A stretch of DNA of 34,110 bases from Flavobacteriaceae bacterium (GTDB lineage Bacteria; Bacteroidota; Bacteroidia; Flavobacteriales; Flavobacteriaceae), in assembly GCA_013042715.1 (NCBI GenBank), contig JABDPN010000197.1:1-34110 (forward strand). Reading direction: 5' to 3'. Position numbers and translations under genes: made by a program. How positions within the stretch are numbered: the stretch's first letter is position 1; each line of letters opens with the position of its first letter. Below, one piece after another: positions 1 through 9,727 of the stretch. Under the pieces are notes generated by a model, which made no database searches, was not told the DNA's origin, and was given only the letters and a program-made list of their open reading frames with translations.

Positions 1-633
1 ATTATATACAGTAAGAAGATAATTAATAAGCTCTAGCATCATAGGATATCCTGCAATTTCATCTCCATGCATTGACGATGTATACATCATTCTAGGTTCT
101 TGTTCATTAGTTGAAACATTCGCAGAAAGTTTTGCAAAAAGTAATCTTTTATCTCCTCCTCCAACTCCCTCGGTAGTTCCTCCTATATCAACAATTTCAC
201 ATAGAGAAGGATATGTTGTCTCAAAATCTAGCATTTGTTGTGCATAATCTGCATAAGTTGGATATGCAGTTAAAGGAAAAAACAAGGTCGAACTTCTTAA
301 CTGGTTTTCAGAAATTGGGAGTTGATTTGACATTAATTGTGGTCCAATTACATTATCTACCTCTCTAACCTCATATTCAATATTATTCAATTGAAAATTT
401 CTAAACTGTTGTAAGTTTGCCCAAGCGTAAACAGTTTTAGTAACAGGATCATAGTTCAAAATTGATAATTTTTTAGTCCATATATCCAATTCAGATAAAT
501 CGTTAATTTTAAAATTAAAATTTACTTCTCCTTTTTGGCTCAAGTACTCTTCGGCTTTTTTCTGATGGTCTTGCTGTGCGAAAATAAAAGACATACTCAT
601 TAATAAAACAAGTAGGGTTAGGGATTTTTTCAT
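1..633 (-). CDS. M14-like zinc carboxypeptidase, N-terminal part (3' end lies beyond the window)
   Basis: Open minus frame from ATG at 631-633 to the window edge (absent from the track because it has no stop). Translation begins MKKSLTLLVLLMSMSFIFAQQDHQKK (signal peptide) and contains YTSSMHGDEIAGYPMMLELINYLL, the H-x-x-E zinc motif region of M14 carboxypeptidases. Confidence 0.8.
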   Translation of the reverse strand, partial: MKKSLTLLVLLMSMSFIFAQQDHQKKAEEYLSQKGEVNFNFKINDLSELDIWTKKLSILNYDPVTKTVYAWANLQQFRNFQLNNIEYEVREVDNVIGPQLMSNQLPISENQLRSSTLFFPLTAYPTYADYAQQMLDFETTYPSLCEIVDIGGTTEGVGGGDKRLLFAKLSANVSTNEQEPRMMYTSSMHGDEIAGYPMMLELINYLLTVYN

Positions 634-755
634 TTTATGGATTAATTAGTTTGAACCAATATCGTAAGTAATAGGTTTTGTTTTTGACCTCTCTGAATTT
701 ATTATTAAATGAATTATTAACATCAATAAATAAAATATATTTATTATCAAAAAAA

Positions 756-778
756 AGTCCAGACATGATGTCTGGACT
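756..778. terminator. Bidirectional Rho-independent terminator hairpin
   Basis: AGTCCAGACATGATGTCTGGACT stem with an A-run on the left and a T-run on the right, downstream of the 807-5603 minus gene. Confidence 0.8.
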
Positions 779-806
779 TTTTTATTCAATTGGTTTGAAT
801 TGTATT

Positions 807-3800
807 TTAATTGATAATAATTTTTTTAGAAACTGTATGAGTTATACTTTCAATTCTTGCTAAGTAAACACCTGAAGCCATATTTGAAATATCAATCTGC
901 TGAGTATTGTTATTAGTTTTTAAAACTTCAGACAAAATAATCTGACCTTGAATGTTATATAAGTTCAATATTGATGGCTCTGAAAGTTGTCCTTTAATAT
1001 ATAAAACCTTTGGTGAATTAGTATTATAAATAACTAACTCTTCAAACTCGTTTTCAATTGTTGATAATGTTTCTGTTTCAAATCTTAAGAAAAACCTTCC
1101 TACGTCATTTAAGTTAGTATTAGGCGTTATTATAAAATCATTGGTGTTTAACAAGGTCATTGTATTAGCAACAGAATCTTCTAGATAAACATTGACATTC
1201 TCTGGTAAGGTTGCTTGCTCAATACTTACTATTAGTTGCTCTCCTGCTTGGGAGTTTATACCAAATGGAATAATGGTATTATTTTCTAGATCTAAAGTGC
1301 TTATACTTTGAATAGCCATATCAACACCCTGATTGTCATTTACTAATTCAGAATAAATTGCAAAACTTGGAGCAACATTACCAAAAATTCCTGCATCATA
1401 TCCAGCATCTAGACCTAATGATGCATTTTCTGTAAAATAAAAATCAGTTTCATAATAATCTGATGCTTTTGTAGCTTTTAATTTTAAATGATAAATACTA
1501 TTTGTTGTATTTCTTCCTGAAATAAAATCATCTGAGCTTCCTGTTGATCTCATACTAGGTGTAAACTCTATAGTTGCTCCACCTGTTTGAGAAGCGACAA
1601 AAAATCCTTGACCTGGAGTAATCACAGTGTTTGGATTTGCAGCAGCATATGCTAAATTCCAAATTTCCCATTTATCTGTTGCCTGTCCATTATACCCATA
1701 AACACCTGCACTTTGAGAGTCTAATTTACTATTGTTAGCTGCTAAGAAATCGTCTAATACAATATATGAAGGATAAGGGTTTCCAATTAAATTCCATATT
1801 TCGTAATTAGTTCCTTGAGTTACAATGCTAACATCAACATTAGCCGTATTAACGCCTCCAGTAAATGTAAAGGTTGTTCCACTTATGCCATCTTCAGATG
1901 AATCTCTTGCTGCACGATACCCAATACCATTTCCTAAAACTTCAGACGCATGTCCAACGCTATCATATATCTGATACCAATCCGTACTTTTGTTAAATGG
2001 ACCGAATAATTTTTGAGTTGGAGTGACTGAATTTTCATAAATATTTGGGTTGTCACTTGCAAAATCTCCAAAATTTTGTCCTGTTAAAGGCGAAGAAATC
2101 AAGTCATTTCCAGTTGTCCCATTATATGCATTTACATGTCTCTTATACTTAACATTACCTGTTGAAGTACCACTTACTATTAAACTTGAATATGCTGTTG
2201 AAGAAGAGTTTAATGTCAATTCTCCGTTATTGTTTAAATCGCCATTAACCTCAACTAAAGTTCCTTCACTTACATCTACAGAAGCTCCAGAAATAATATT
2301 TAAATCATTAACCTTAATACTAGATGCGACATTATAAGTACCTTCTAGAAATAAAACATTACTTGTTTCTGTTGATGAAGATGGTGCATTTGGTGTCCAA
2401 GTATTATTATTATACAACAATCCATCATATTGAAGATCTATTGTATAATCTTCAACTTCACCAAAACCGAAACTTCCACATGAATTAGGAATATCATTCC
2501 ACATTAAGGAAACTCTCATTGCTGTTGTTCCATATTCTAAATCTAAAGGCACTGTAAATACTCCAGAAACTGTTGTGGCTGCAGTAGGTGATTGTGTGAA
2601 CACTTGTTCACCAATATCATCAAAACTACCATTATGATTATAATCTATCCAAACAGAATAGCCTTCATTAAACGCAGACCCAGTCCATTCTGGTGTTATT
2701 GTAATAGTATAATTCTGACCTCCATACAAAACTGTACTTTGCGAAGTAAAATCTGAATAGCCTGTAGATGTTATTCCTGCTCCAGAATTATTATTATCTA
2801 TTGTTCCTAACTGGACTCTATTTATATACTCATCTACAGTACTATTTCCATTTGAAGCACAATAAGTTGTTGGCAAAGGTACGTCTGTTACTCCAATATG
2901 ATCAATAGTAATATCACTTCTAAATCCATTACCGGTAATACCAGTAAATTTAAATTTAACCACTTGACCTAAATAAGAATCCAAATCTATATTGTTAGAA
3001 ATCCAAGAATTTCCTTGGTCTCCACTAATTGAAAATAAATTATCCCAAGTGTTGCCATTATCGTTAGAAATATCAAGTGATAAACTTCCCATGTTACTTC
3101 CGTACATATGATAATAGAATGTAAAATAGGCCTCATTTAAACTACTTAAGTCAAAACATGGACTAACTAAAATAGTTGTGGCATTTTGTCCTAAACCACT
3201 GTTAGAAGCTTCTGTAAAGTAATAATTTCCGCCACCAGTAATATCATCTGATGGACCTGTGCTTGGAGATGGAGTTCCATTTGCGTCTAAAGTCCAATTG
3301 CCATCATCTCCAGATTCTTGTAGCCAATCGCCAATGCCAGAATCAAAAGTTTCTAAATATGGATATGAGGTTATTTGTGTCCCAACACAAGGAGGGATAG
3401 CTGTAGTTGTGAAGTTAATAACTGGGCTAGAATATGCAGACGTTGAATTGTCTGGACAACGACTTCTTATTTGCGCTTCGTAATTTGTTTCAGGTGTTAA
3501 ACCTGTTAAATCTAAAGAAGTATTACTTGTTGAAACGGTAGTCCAAGTTCCAGAACCAACATCTCTATATTGAATATCAAAAACTACAGAAGTAATCGCA
3601 TCCCAACTTAATGTTGCTGAAGTAGAACCTAAATTTAAAGAAGTAAAATTAGTTGGAATTGTTGCAGTACAAACTATTGGAGCTCCAATAGTGAAATTAG
3701 TGTCTGAAATATCAAAGAAAATATGATTTTCTCCTCTAACCATAATTCTATTTTGAGAACCTTGATTATTTGGAACAACAATATCATGAGAACCATCGTT

Positions 3801-5603
3801 AGTAACTCCAGAGGCTAAAGTAATTGGATACGTATCTCCTCCATCTGTAGATAAGAAAATATCTACATTTGAAGCGTTAACGCCATTACTTGTAGTTCCA
3901 GCAACATCCCAAGTAACTGTTTCAAAAGAATCCGCATTCCATGTTACATTAGTATTTGGTGAGCTAACAACAAATGGACCAGCTGTTCCATTAACCGTTA
4001 CAACCACATCATCACTATTGTTAGTTCCTCCTCCTGCAACATTATCTCTTACTGTTAATCTAAAATTCAATGTTCTAGCAACATCAGGAACAGCTTCCCA
4101 CTGCCATGAAGTAGCTCCGGTTTTAATAGTCTCCAACCTTGGGAAATAACGATGAGAGTCTGCAACTGGTTCATAAGCTCTAAAAGCAACTCCTGTAGTG
4201 TTTGTAAGACTAGGATACGTTGTAGATGCATTGTTTTCATCCATCTGCTCCCAACAATAGGATAAGACATCTAATGTATTTGCATCTGAAGCAGTGCCTT
4301 CTAGAATAAAAGGAGTTCCTTTTGGTATTGTATAATCTGAACCTGCACTAACCGTTGGTACGGCATTCCCCGTAACAATATTGGTTTGACACGAAGTAGA
4401 CTTAACATAATCTGTTACTTGTTCAATTGATACTGCATGGAAATTTGGAGTTACATTAGCTTGAACATCTGTAGCACCAGTAATTCCTGCATAACTCATT
4501 ATTGTAGAACCACTACCAGGTTCTACTTGAACATTTGTACCTTCATTACCTCCAAATGTCCATGTATGATTTGCCCCAAATTGATGGCCTATCTCATGAG
4601 CCACATAATCCACATCAAAGAAATCACCAGTAGGTACTACAGCTGAGGTCCAACCACTTCCCTTTTGATTATTTACACATACACAACCAATACATCCAGC
4701 ATTTCCATTGTTTTGAAGATTTGCTACCAAATGACCTACATCGTATAATGCTTCTCCAATAACACTAGTTAATGTAGATTGTAATTCATTATTATAATTT
4801 CCAGTAGTATTACCATAAGGGTCAGAAGCTGGATTTGTGTAGATGACGTCATCTGTATTTGAAATTAATTGCATAGTAACGTTAAAATCTACCTCAAAAA
4901 TTCCGTTAACTCTAGTCATAGTTGTAACAATTGCAGCTAATGCATCTGCTTTAGTACCTCCATGATACTGCGTATACTCTCCTGTTGCGGACATGGCTAA
5001 TCGATATGTTCTTAATATGCCATCATCTGCATTACGTAAAGTAGTATTAGATTCAGATATACTATTGCTAGCACTTTCTGTTATTGTGCATTCAAAATCA
5101 CTAAAACTTCCTGTTCTATCTGCTCTTTTGTAAATTGTATAGGACTGATTATCGTTGGAGATAGGTTCAATAAATGAGGCATCTTTACTTGCCGACAAGC
5201 GCATGCTTTGAAGGCCTTTTGGTGAAAGACTAAATCGAATTGTAGATGAAGGATCTTCAACGCCTTGTCCAGCATAAGACCTAATATTTGGATAACGTTC
5301 CTGAAGATCTGGATGCATTACAGATGCTTCAAATACCCTGAAGTGTTCCAATTCACCTTCGCCATTTGGAAAAGATATGATAACATTTGATCTCCCTGAA
5401 AATTCTCCTCTCACTGGAGCGTTCTCTAGAGCTTGTTTCATCGCATCTAAATCCAAATTAAAAATCTGATTAATTGGAAGATGTTCTCTGATAATACTAT
5501 TTTCTGAAATTCTAAAGTTGTTTTGCTTTTGCCAAAATTGATTTTGAGCTATAGATATTAAAGCACTAATAGTAAGTGCTACTGTAAGTAGGGGTCTTTT
5601 CAT
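807..5603 (-). CDS. Secreted reprolysin-like metallopeptidase with FnIII, GEVEDY and T9SS type A C-terminal sorting domains
   Basis: 1598 aa. Signal peptide MKRPLLTVALTISALISIAQ; zinc motif HEIGHQFGANHTW; FnIII-like region; GEVEDYTI motif; C-terminal LYNIQGQIILSEV...ISNMASGVYLARIESITHTVSKKIIIN typical of T9SS sorting. Confidence 0.9.
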   Translation of the reverse strand: MKRPLLTVALTISALISIAQNQFWQKQNNFRISENSIIREHLPINQIFNLDLDAMKQALENAPVRGEFSGRSNVIISFPNGEGELEHFRVFEASVMHPDLQERYPNIRSYAGQGVEDPSSTIRFSLSPKGLQSMRLSASKDASFIEPISNDNQSYTIYKRADRTGSFSDFECTITESASNSISESNTTLRNADDGILRTYRLAMSATGEYTQYHGGTKADALAAIVTTMTRVNGIFEVDFNVTMQLISNTDDVIYTNPASDPYGNTTGNYNNELQSTLTSVIGEALYDVGHLVANLQNNGNAGCIGCVCVNNQKGSGWTSAVVPTGDFFDVDYVAHEIGHQFGANHTWTFGGNEGTNVQVEPGSGSTIMSYAGITGATDVQANVTPNFHAVSIEQVTDYVKSTSCQTNIVTGNAVPTVSAGSDYTIPKGTPFILEGTASDANTLDVLSYCWEQMDENNASTTYPSLTNTTGVAFRAYEPVADSHRYFPRLETIKTGATSWQWEAVPDVARTLNFRLTVRDNVAGGGTNNSDDVVVTVNGTAGPFVVSSPNTNVTWNADSFETVTWDVAGTTSNGVNASNVDIFLSTDGGDTYPITLASGVTNDGSHDIVVPNNQGSQNRIMVRGENHIFFDISDTNFTIGAPIVCTATIPTNFTSLNLGSTSATLSWDAITSVVFDIQYRDVGSGTWTTVSTSNTSLDLTGLTPETNYEAQIRSRCPDNSTSAYSSPVINFTTTAIPPCVGTQITSYPYLETFDSGIGDWLQESGDDGNWTLDANGTPSPSTGPSDDITGGGNYYFTEASNSGLGQNATTILVSPCFDLSSLNEAYFTFYYHMYGSNMGSLSLDISNDNGNTWDNLFSISGDQGNSWISNNIDLDSYLGQVVKFKFTGITGNGFRSDITIDHIGVTDVPLPTTYCASNGNSTVDEYINRVQLGTIDNNNSGAGITSTGYSDFTSQSTVLYGGQNYTITITPEWTGSAFNEGYSVWIDYNHNGSFDDIGEQVFTQSPTAATTVSGVFTVPLDLEYGTTAMRVSLMWNDIPNSCGSFGFGEVEDYTIDLQYDGLLYNNNTWTPNAPSSSTETSNVLFLEGTYNVASSIKVNDLNIISGASVDVSEGTLVEVNGDLNNNGELTLNSSSTAYSSLIVSGTSTGNVKYKRHVNAYNGTTGNDLISSPLTGQNFGDFASDNPNIYENSVTPTQKLFGPFNKSTDWYQIYDSVGHASEVLGNGIGYRAARDSSEDGISGTTFTFTGGVNTANVDVSIVTQGTNYEIWNLIGNPYPSYIVLDDFLAANNSKLDSQSAGVYGYNGQATDKWEIWNLAYAAANPNTVITPGQGFFVASQTGGATIEFTPSMRSTGSSDDFISGRNTTNSIYHLKLKATKASDYYETDFYFTENASLGLDAGYDAGIFGNVAPSFAIYSELVNDNQGVDMAIQSISTLDLENNTIIPFGINSQAGEQLIVSIEQATLPENVNVYLEDSVANTMTLLNTNDFIITPNTNLNDVGRFFLRFETETLSTIENEFEELVIYNTNSPKVLYIKGQLSEPSILNLYNIQGQIILSEVLKTNNNTQQIDISNMASGVYLARIESITHTVSKKIIIN

Positions 5604-5696
5604 TGTTAATATGTTGAATAATAGCGACGCTAAAATAATAAATTTTTTAAAATTTATATTTTTTTTGCTTTTTTTTAAAAATACGTACTTTTAGAT

Positions 5697-7388
5697 ATGC
5701 CTAAAAAATCAATACTTCAAGTTAAAAACTTATCTATTTCTTTTATCTCAAATAAAAAAGAACAAGAAGTCATTAAATCCATTTCTTATCAATTGTTTAA
5801 AAATGAAATATTAGGTATTGTAGGTGAATCTGGAAGTGGAAAATCAGTTTCTTCTTTAGCAATAATGGGTTTACTTCCTAAAGCAATAAGCAAAATTACA
5901 AATGGCGAAATTATTTTTGATGGAAAACCCATTCATAATTTATCAAACAAAAAATTTCAGAATATACGAGGAAAAGATATTGCAATGATTTTTCAAGAAC
6001 CTATGAGTTCTTTAAATCCTTCTATGACTTGTGGAAATCAAGTTTTAGAAATTCTGATTGAACATACTAACCTAGCTAAAAAGAAAGTTAAAGAAGAGGT
6101 TATATCGCTTTTTGAACAGGTAAAACTTGCTGACCCTAAAACAGTATTTAAGAAATATCCTCATGAAATTTCTGGAGGGCAAAAACAGCGAGTTATGATT
6201 GCAATGGCAATTGCCTGTAAACCAAAATTACTTATTGCTGATGAGCCAACAACTGCTTTGGATGTAACTGTTCAAAAGGAAATTATTTTATTGCTGAAAG
6301 ACTTACAGCAACAGTTCAATATGAGTATTATATTTATTACTCATGATCTATCGCTAATTTCTGAAATTTCTGATCGTGTACTAGTAATGTACAATGGTGA
6401 AATTGTTGAACAAGGTTTAACAGAAGACATTTTTAAATGGCCAAAACATATTTACACTAAAGCTTTAATTAATTCCAGACCTACTTTAGATTATCGCGTA
6501 GAGAAACTACCAACCATTTCAGATTATATAAATAAAACCGTTTCTAATAATATTATTACTGCTTCAGAAAGAGCGTCAATTCAAGAAAAAATATACAGTA
6601 AAAAACCTCTTCTTGAAATTATGAACATTGAAAAAACATACTTTTCTAAAGTCGGATTGTTTGGAAAACCAAAAGGTTTTAAAGCAGTAAATAACATATC
6701 TTTTAAACTTTATGAAGGAGAAACGCTAGGTCTTGTTGGAGAATCTGGTTGCGGAAAATCTACTCTTGGTAATGCCATATTACAATTGGACAAAGCTACT
6801 TCAGGAACCATTTTGTATAAAGGAAAGGATATAACACACGTATCTGGGAAAACGTTACGCAATCTTAGAAAGGATATACAAATAATTTTTCAAGATCCAT
6901 ATTCTTCATTAAACCCTCGAATTCCTGTAGGCAAAGCTATTATGGAACCTATGGAAGTTCATGAACTTTACAATTCAAAAGCTGTAAGAATAGAAAAAGC
7001 TTTAGAAATATTAAATCGTGTAGGTTTAGCTTCAGAATATTTTAATCGTTTTCCTCATGAATTTTCTGGAGGTCAAAGACAGCGTATTGGTATAGCAAGA
7101 ACTATAGCTTTAAATCCTAAGCTTATTGTTTGCGACGAATCAGTTTCTGCACTTGATATTTCTGTACAAGCGCAAGTGCTTAACTTATTAAACGAACTGA
7201 AAGAGAACTTTGGCTTTACTTATATTTTTATTTCACACGACTTGGCGGTTGTTAAGTATATGGCTGATCAATTAATTGTTATGAATAAAGGTGAAATTGA
7301 AGAGATTGGTGATGCAGATAAAATCTATTCTAATCCAAAAAAAGATTATACCAAAAAACTAATTGATGCTATTCCCAAAGGTTTATAA
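5697..7388 (+). CDS. ABC transporter ATP-binding protein, two fused NBDs (dipeptide/oligopeptide DppD-DppF type)
   Basis: Two Walker A motifs ([16 protein letters not shown]), two signature motifs ([16 protein letters not shown]) and two Walker B regions in 563 aa. Confidence 0.9.
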   Translation: MPKKSILQVKNLSISFISNKKEQEVIKSISYQLFKNEILGIVGESGSGKSVSSLAIMGLLPKAISKITNGEIIFDGKPIHNLSNKKFQNIRGKDIAMIFQEPMSSLNPSMTCGNQVLEILIEHTNLAKKKVKEEVISLFEQVKLADPKTVFKKYPHEISGGQKQRVMIAMAIACKPKLLIADEPTTALDVTVQKEIILLLKDLQQQFNMSIIFITHDLSLISEISDRVLVMYNGEIVEQGLTEDIFKWPKHIYTKALINSRPTLDYRVEKLPTISDYINKTVSNNIITASERASIQEKIYSKKPLLEIMNIEKTYFSKVGLFGKPKGFKAVNNISFKLYEGETLGLVGESGCGKSTLGNAILQLDKATSGTILYKGKDITHVSGKTLRNLRKDIQIIFQDPYSSLNPRIPVGKAIMEPMEVHELYNSKAVRIEKALEILNRVGLASEYFNRFPHEFSGGQRQRIGIARTIALNPKLIVCDESVSALDISVQAQVLNLLNELKENFGFTYIFISHDLAVVKYMADQLIVMNKGEIEEIGDADKIYSNPKKDYTKKLIDAIPKGL

Positions 7389-7405
7389 TTTTAAATCTTT
7401 TCTTA

Positions 7406-7444
7406 AAATTACAAAAAGACTCCTTTGGAGTCTTTTTGTAATTT
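7406..7444. terminator. Long perfect inverted repeat, Rho-independent terminator of the ABC gene
   Basis: AAATTACAAAAAGACTCC-TTT-GGAGTCTTTTTGTAATTT: 18-bp arms with a 3-nt loop. Confidence 0.8.
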
Positions 7445-7734
7445 GAATGCATTCTTACAATCATCATAAGTAGGTTCAGGTAGATTTGAAGCAACATTCA
7501 TAAACTAAATTTAAAATAGATTTGGGGTCTAAGATAAATTACTATTAATTTGATTTGGGACTATAAATATGATACATTTAATACAAATAAGTAGATAAAA
7601 AGCATATATTTTCGATGAAATACACTTTATTTTAACAATTGATCTTGATTTCATGTGTTTTGTTGGTGATTTTCTCCAAAGAATACGTTTTATACATCAC
7701 TAATTTGTGTATAAGTATTAAAGTATTTATTTTC

Positions 7735-7742
7735 TATATTTG
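7735..7742 (+). promoter_or_regulatory. Bacteroidota -7 element (TAnnTTTG) upstream of the acetoacetate-CoA ligase
   Basis: TATATTTG about 12-20 nt before the start codon. No well-spaced -33 TTG was seen. Confidence 0.45.
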
Positions 7743-7753
7743 AGTAGCTTAAA

Positions 7754-9727
7754 ATGTATATAATGACATTAAAGAAACTCTGGTCACCTTCAAATTCATT
7801 TAAAAAAAACAGTCATCTCCATAACTATAAACAATGGCTAAAAGCGAATTACAATTTAGAGTTTGAATCTTATCAAGATTTATGGATTTGGTCTGTTTCA
7901 GAAATCGAAACATTTTGGGAAAGTATCTGGAAGTACTTTAACGTTATTTCTTATAAGACTTACAACAAAGCATTATCAAACCATAAAATGCCAAATTGCA
8001 AGTGGTTTGAAGGTTCTAAAATAAATTATGCCGAACATCTATTTAGACATTCAAAAGACGATGAGACTGCTATTGTTTTTGGAAACGAATCCCATGAGAT
8101 ACAAAAAATTTCTTGGTTGGAGTTAAAGACCAAGGTCGCATCGCTTGCTATTTATTTTAAATCTATTGGTGTTACAAAAGGTGAGCGTGTTGTAGCATTT
8201 ATTCCAAATGTTCCTGAAGCAACAATTGCTTTTCTTGCGGTAAATTCTATAGGTGCTATTTGGTCAAGTACGTCTCCAGATTTTGGAGTAGAAAGTGTTG
8301 TGGATCGTTTTGCGCAAATAAAACCAAAAGTGTTAATTGCTGTTGATGGGTATCAATACAATGGTAAGCCTTACGATAAATCTAAAGTTGTAGAATCAAT
8401 AGTTAAAGCATTACCTTCATTAGAAAAGGTATTGATATTGCCTTATTTAAATAAAAAAGCATTACACGAATTTCCAAAAAACTATTTGGATATCGAATAT
8501 GTATTTAATAACTATAAAGGTGAATTAAATTTTGAGCCTGTAGATTTTAGTCATCCTATTTGGGTATTATATTCTTCTGGAACAACTGGTTTACCTAAAG
8601 CTATTGTGCATTCTCATGGAGGCATTTTACTGGAACACCTTAAATACATGGCTTTTCATAACGATGTGCAACAAGGTGAGCGATTCTTTTGGTTTTCTAC
8701 AACAGGTTGGATGATGTGGAATTTTGTTCAGGCAGCCTTTTTAATGGGAGCATCTATCGTTTTGTATGATGGTAGTCCAACTTATCCCAGTTTTAATAAA
8801 CTTTGGGAGTTCACAGATCAAGTTGGCATTCACCATTTTGGTACAAGTGCTCCATATTTAGTAGCTTGTATGAAGAAAGGACTTAATCCAAAATCTGAGT
8901 TTGATTTATCGTCCTTAAAATCTATAAGTTCAACAGGAGCGCCTTTACCTCCTGATGCTTTTGATTATGTGTATTCCAATATTAAGGACGATGTTTGGTT
9001 ATGCTCCATGGCTGGAGGAACAGATGTATGTACTGCTTTTGTTGGAGGATTACCAGAATATACTGTTCACTCTGGTGAAATACAATGTCGCGCTCTAGGT
9101 GTATCACTTTTTGCTTATGATGAAAATGGGAAACCTATTGAAGACGAACTAGGTGAAATGGTTATTGACCAACCAATGCCTTCAATGCCTATATATTTTT
9201 GGAATGATAAAGATAACAAACGTTATAATGCAAGTTATTTAGAACATTATCCTGGAAAATGGCGACATGGAGATTTTATAAAAATTAACTCAAAAACCAA
9301 TGGATTAGTTATTTATGGAAGATCTGATGCAACACTTAACAGACATGGTATTAGAATTGGTACTGCTGAAATCTATAGAGCAGTTAATAAAATAGACGCA
9401 ATTGAAGATTCATTAATTGTTAATCTTGAATTAGAAGAAGGCAAGCATTATATGCCATTATTTGTAAAACTGAAAACAGGACACACATTAACTGAAACTG
9501 TGAAAATTCAAATTAATAAACAATTAAAGCAAGAATACACTGCTAGACATGTTCCGGATGAAATTATTGAAGTGTCTGATATTCCTTATACAATAAGTGG
9601 CAAAAAAATGGAAGCACCTGTTAAAAAGATTTTACTAAAAATGCCTATTGAAAAATCTATTAACATAGACTCAATGCGAAATCCTGAATCTATAAAGTAT
9701 TTTATTGAGTTCACTAAACATCTTTAG
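7754..9727 (+). CDS. Acetoacetate-CoA ligase (acetoacetyl-CoA synthetase)
   Basis: 657 aa. AMP-binding motif YSSGTTGLPKAIVHSHGG, STTGWMMWNF, GRSDATLNRHGIRIGTAEIYR; overall layout of the acetoacetate-CoA ligase family. An internal start at 7763 (MTLKK) is also possible. Confidence 0.88.
   Translation: MYIMTLKKLWSPSNSFKKNSHLHNYKQWLKANYNLEFESYQDLWIWSVSEIETFWESIWKYFNVISYKTYNKALSNHKMPNCKWFEGSKINYAEHLFRHSKDDETAIVFGNESHEIQKISWLELKTKVASLAIYFKSIGVTKGERVVAFIPNVPEATIAFLAVNSIGAIWSSTSPDFGVESVVDRFAQIKPKVLIAVDGYQYNGKPYDKSKVVESIVKALPSLEKVLILPYLNKKALHEFPKNYLDIEYVFNNYKGELNFEPVDFSHPIWVLYSSGTTGLPKAIVHSHGGILLEHLKYMAFHNDVQQGERFFWFSTTGWMMWNFVQAAFLMGASIVLYDGSPTYPSFNKLWEFTDQVGIHHFGTSAPYLVACMKKGLNPKSEFDLSSLKSISSTGAPLPPDAFDYVYSNIKDDVWLCSMAGGTDVCTAFVGGLPEYTVHSGEIQCRALGVSLFAYDENGKPIEDELGEMVIDQPMPSMPIYFWNDKDNKRYNASYLEHYPGKWRHGDFIKINSKTNGLVIYGRSDATLNRHGIRIGTAEIYRAVNKIDAIEDSLIVNLELEEGKHYMPLFVKLKTGHTLTETVKIQINKQLKQEYTARHVPDEIIEVSDIPYTISGKKMEAPVKKILLKMPIEKSINIDSMRNPESIKYFIEFTKHL

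Noticed and set aside
2050-2337. 95-aa plus ORF antisense to the large protease (also 3259-3483, 4437-4646)
   Set aside because: Shadow ORFs of the 1598-aa CDS, which has clear domain motifs throughout.
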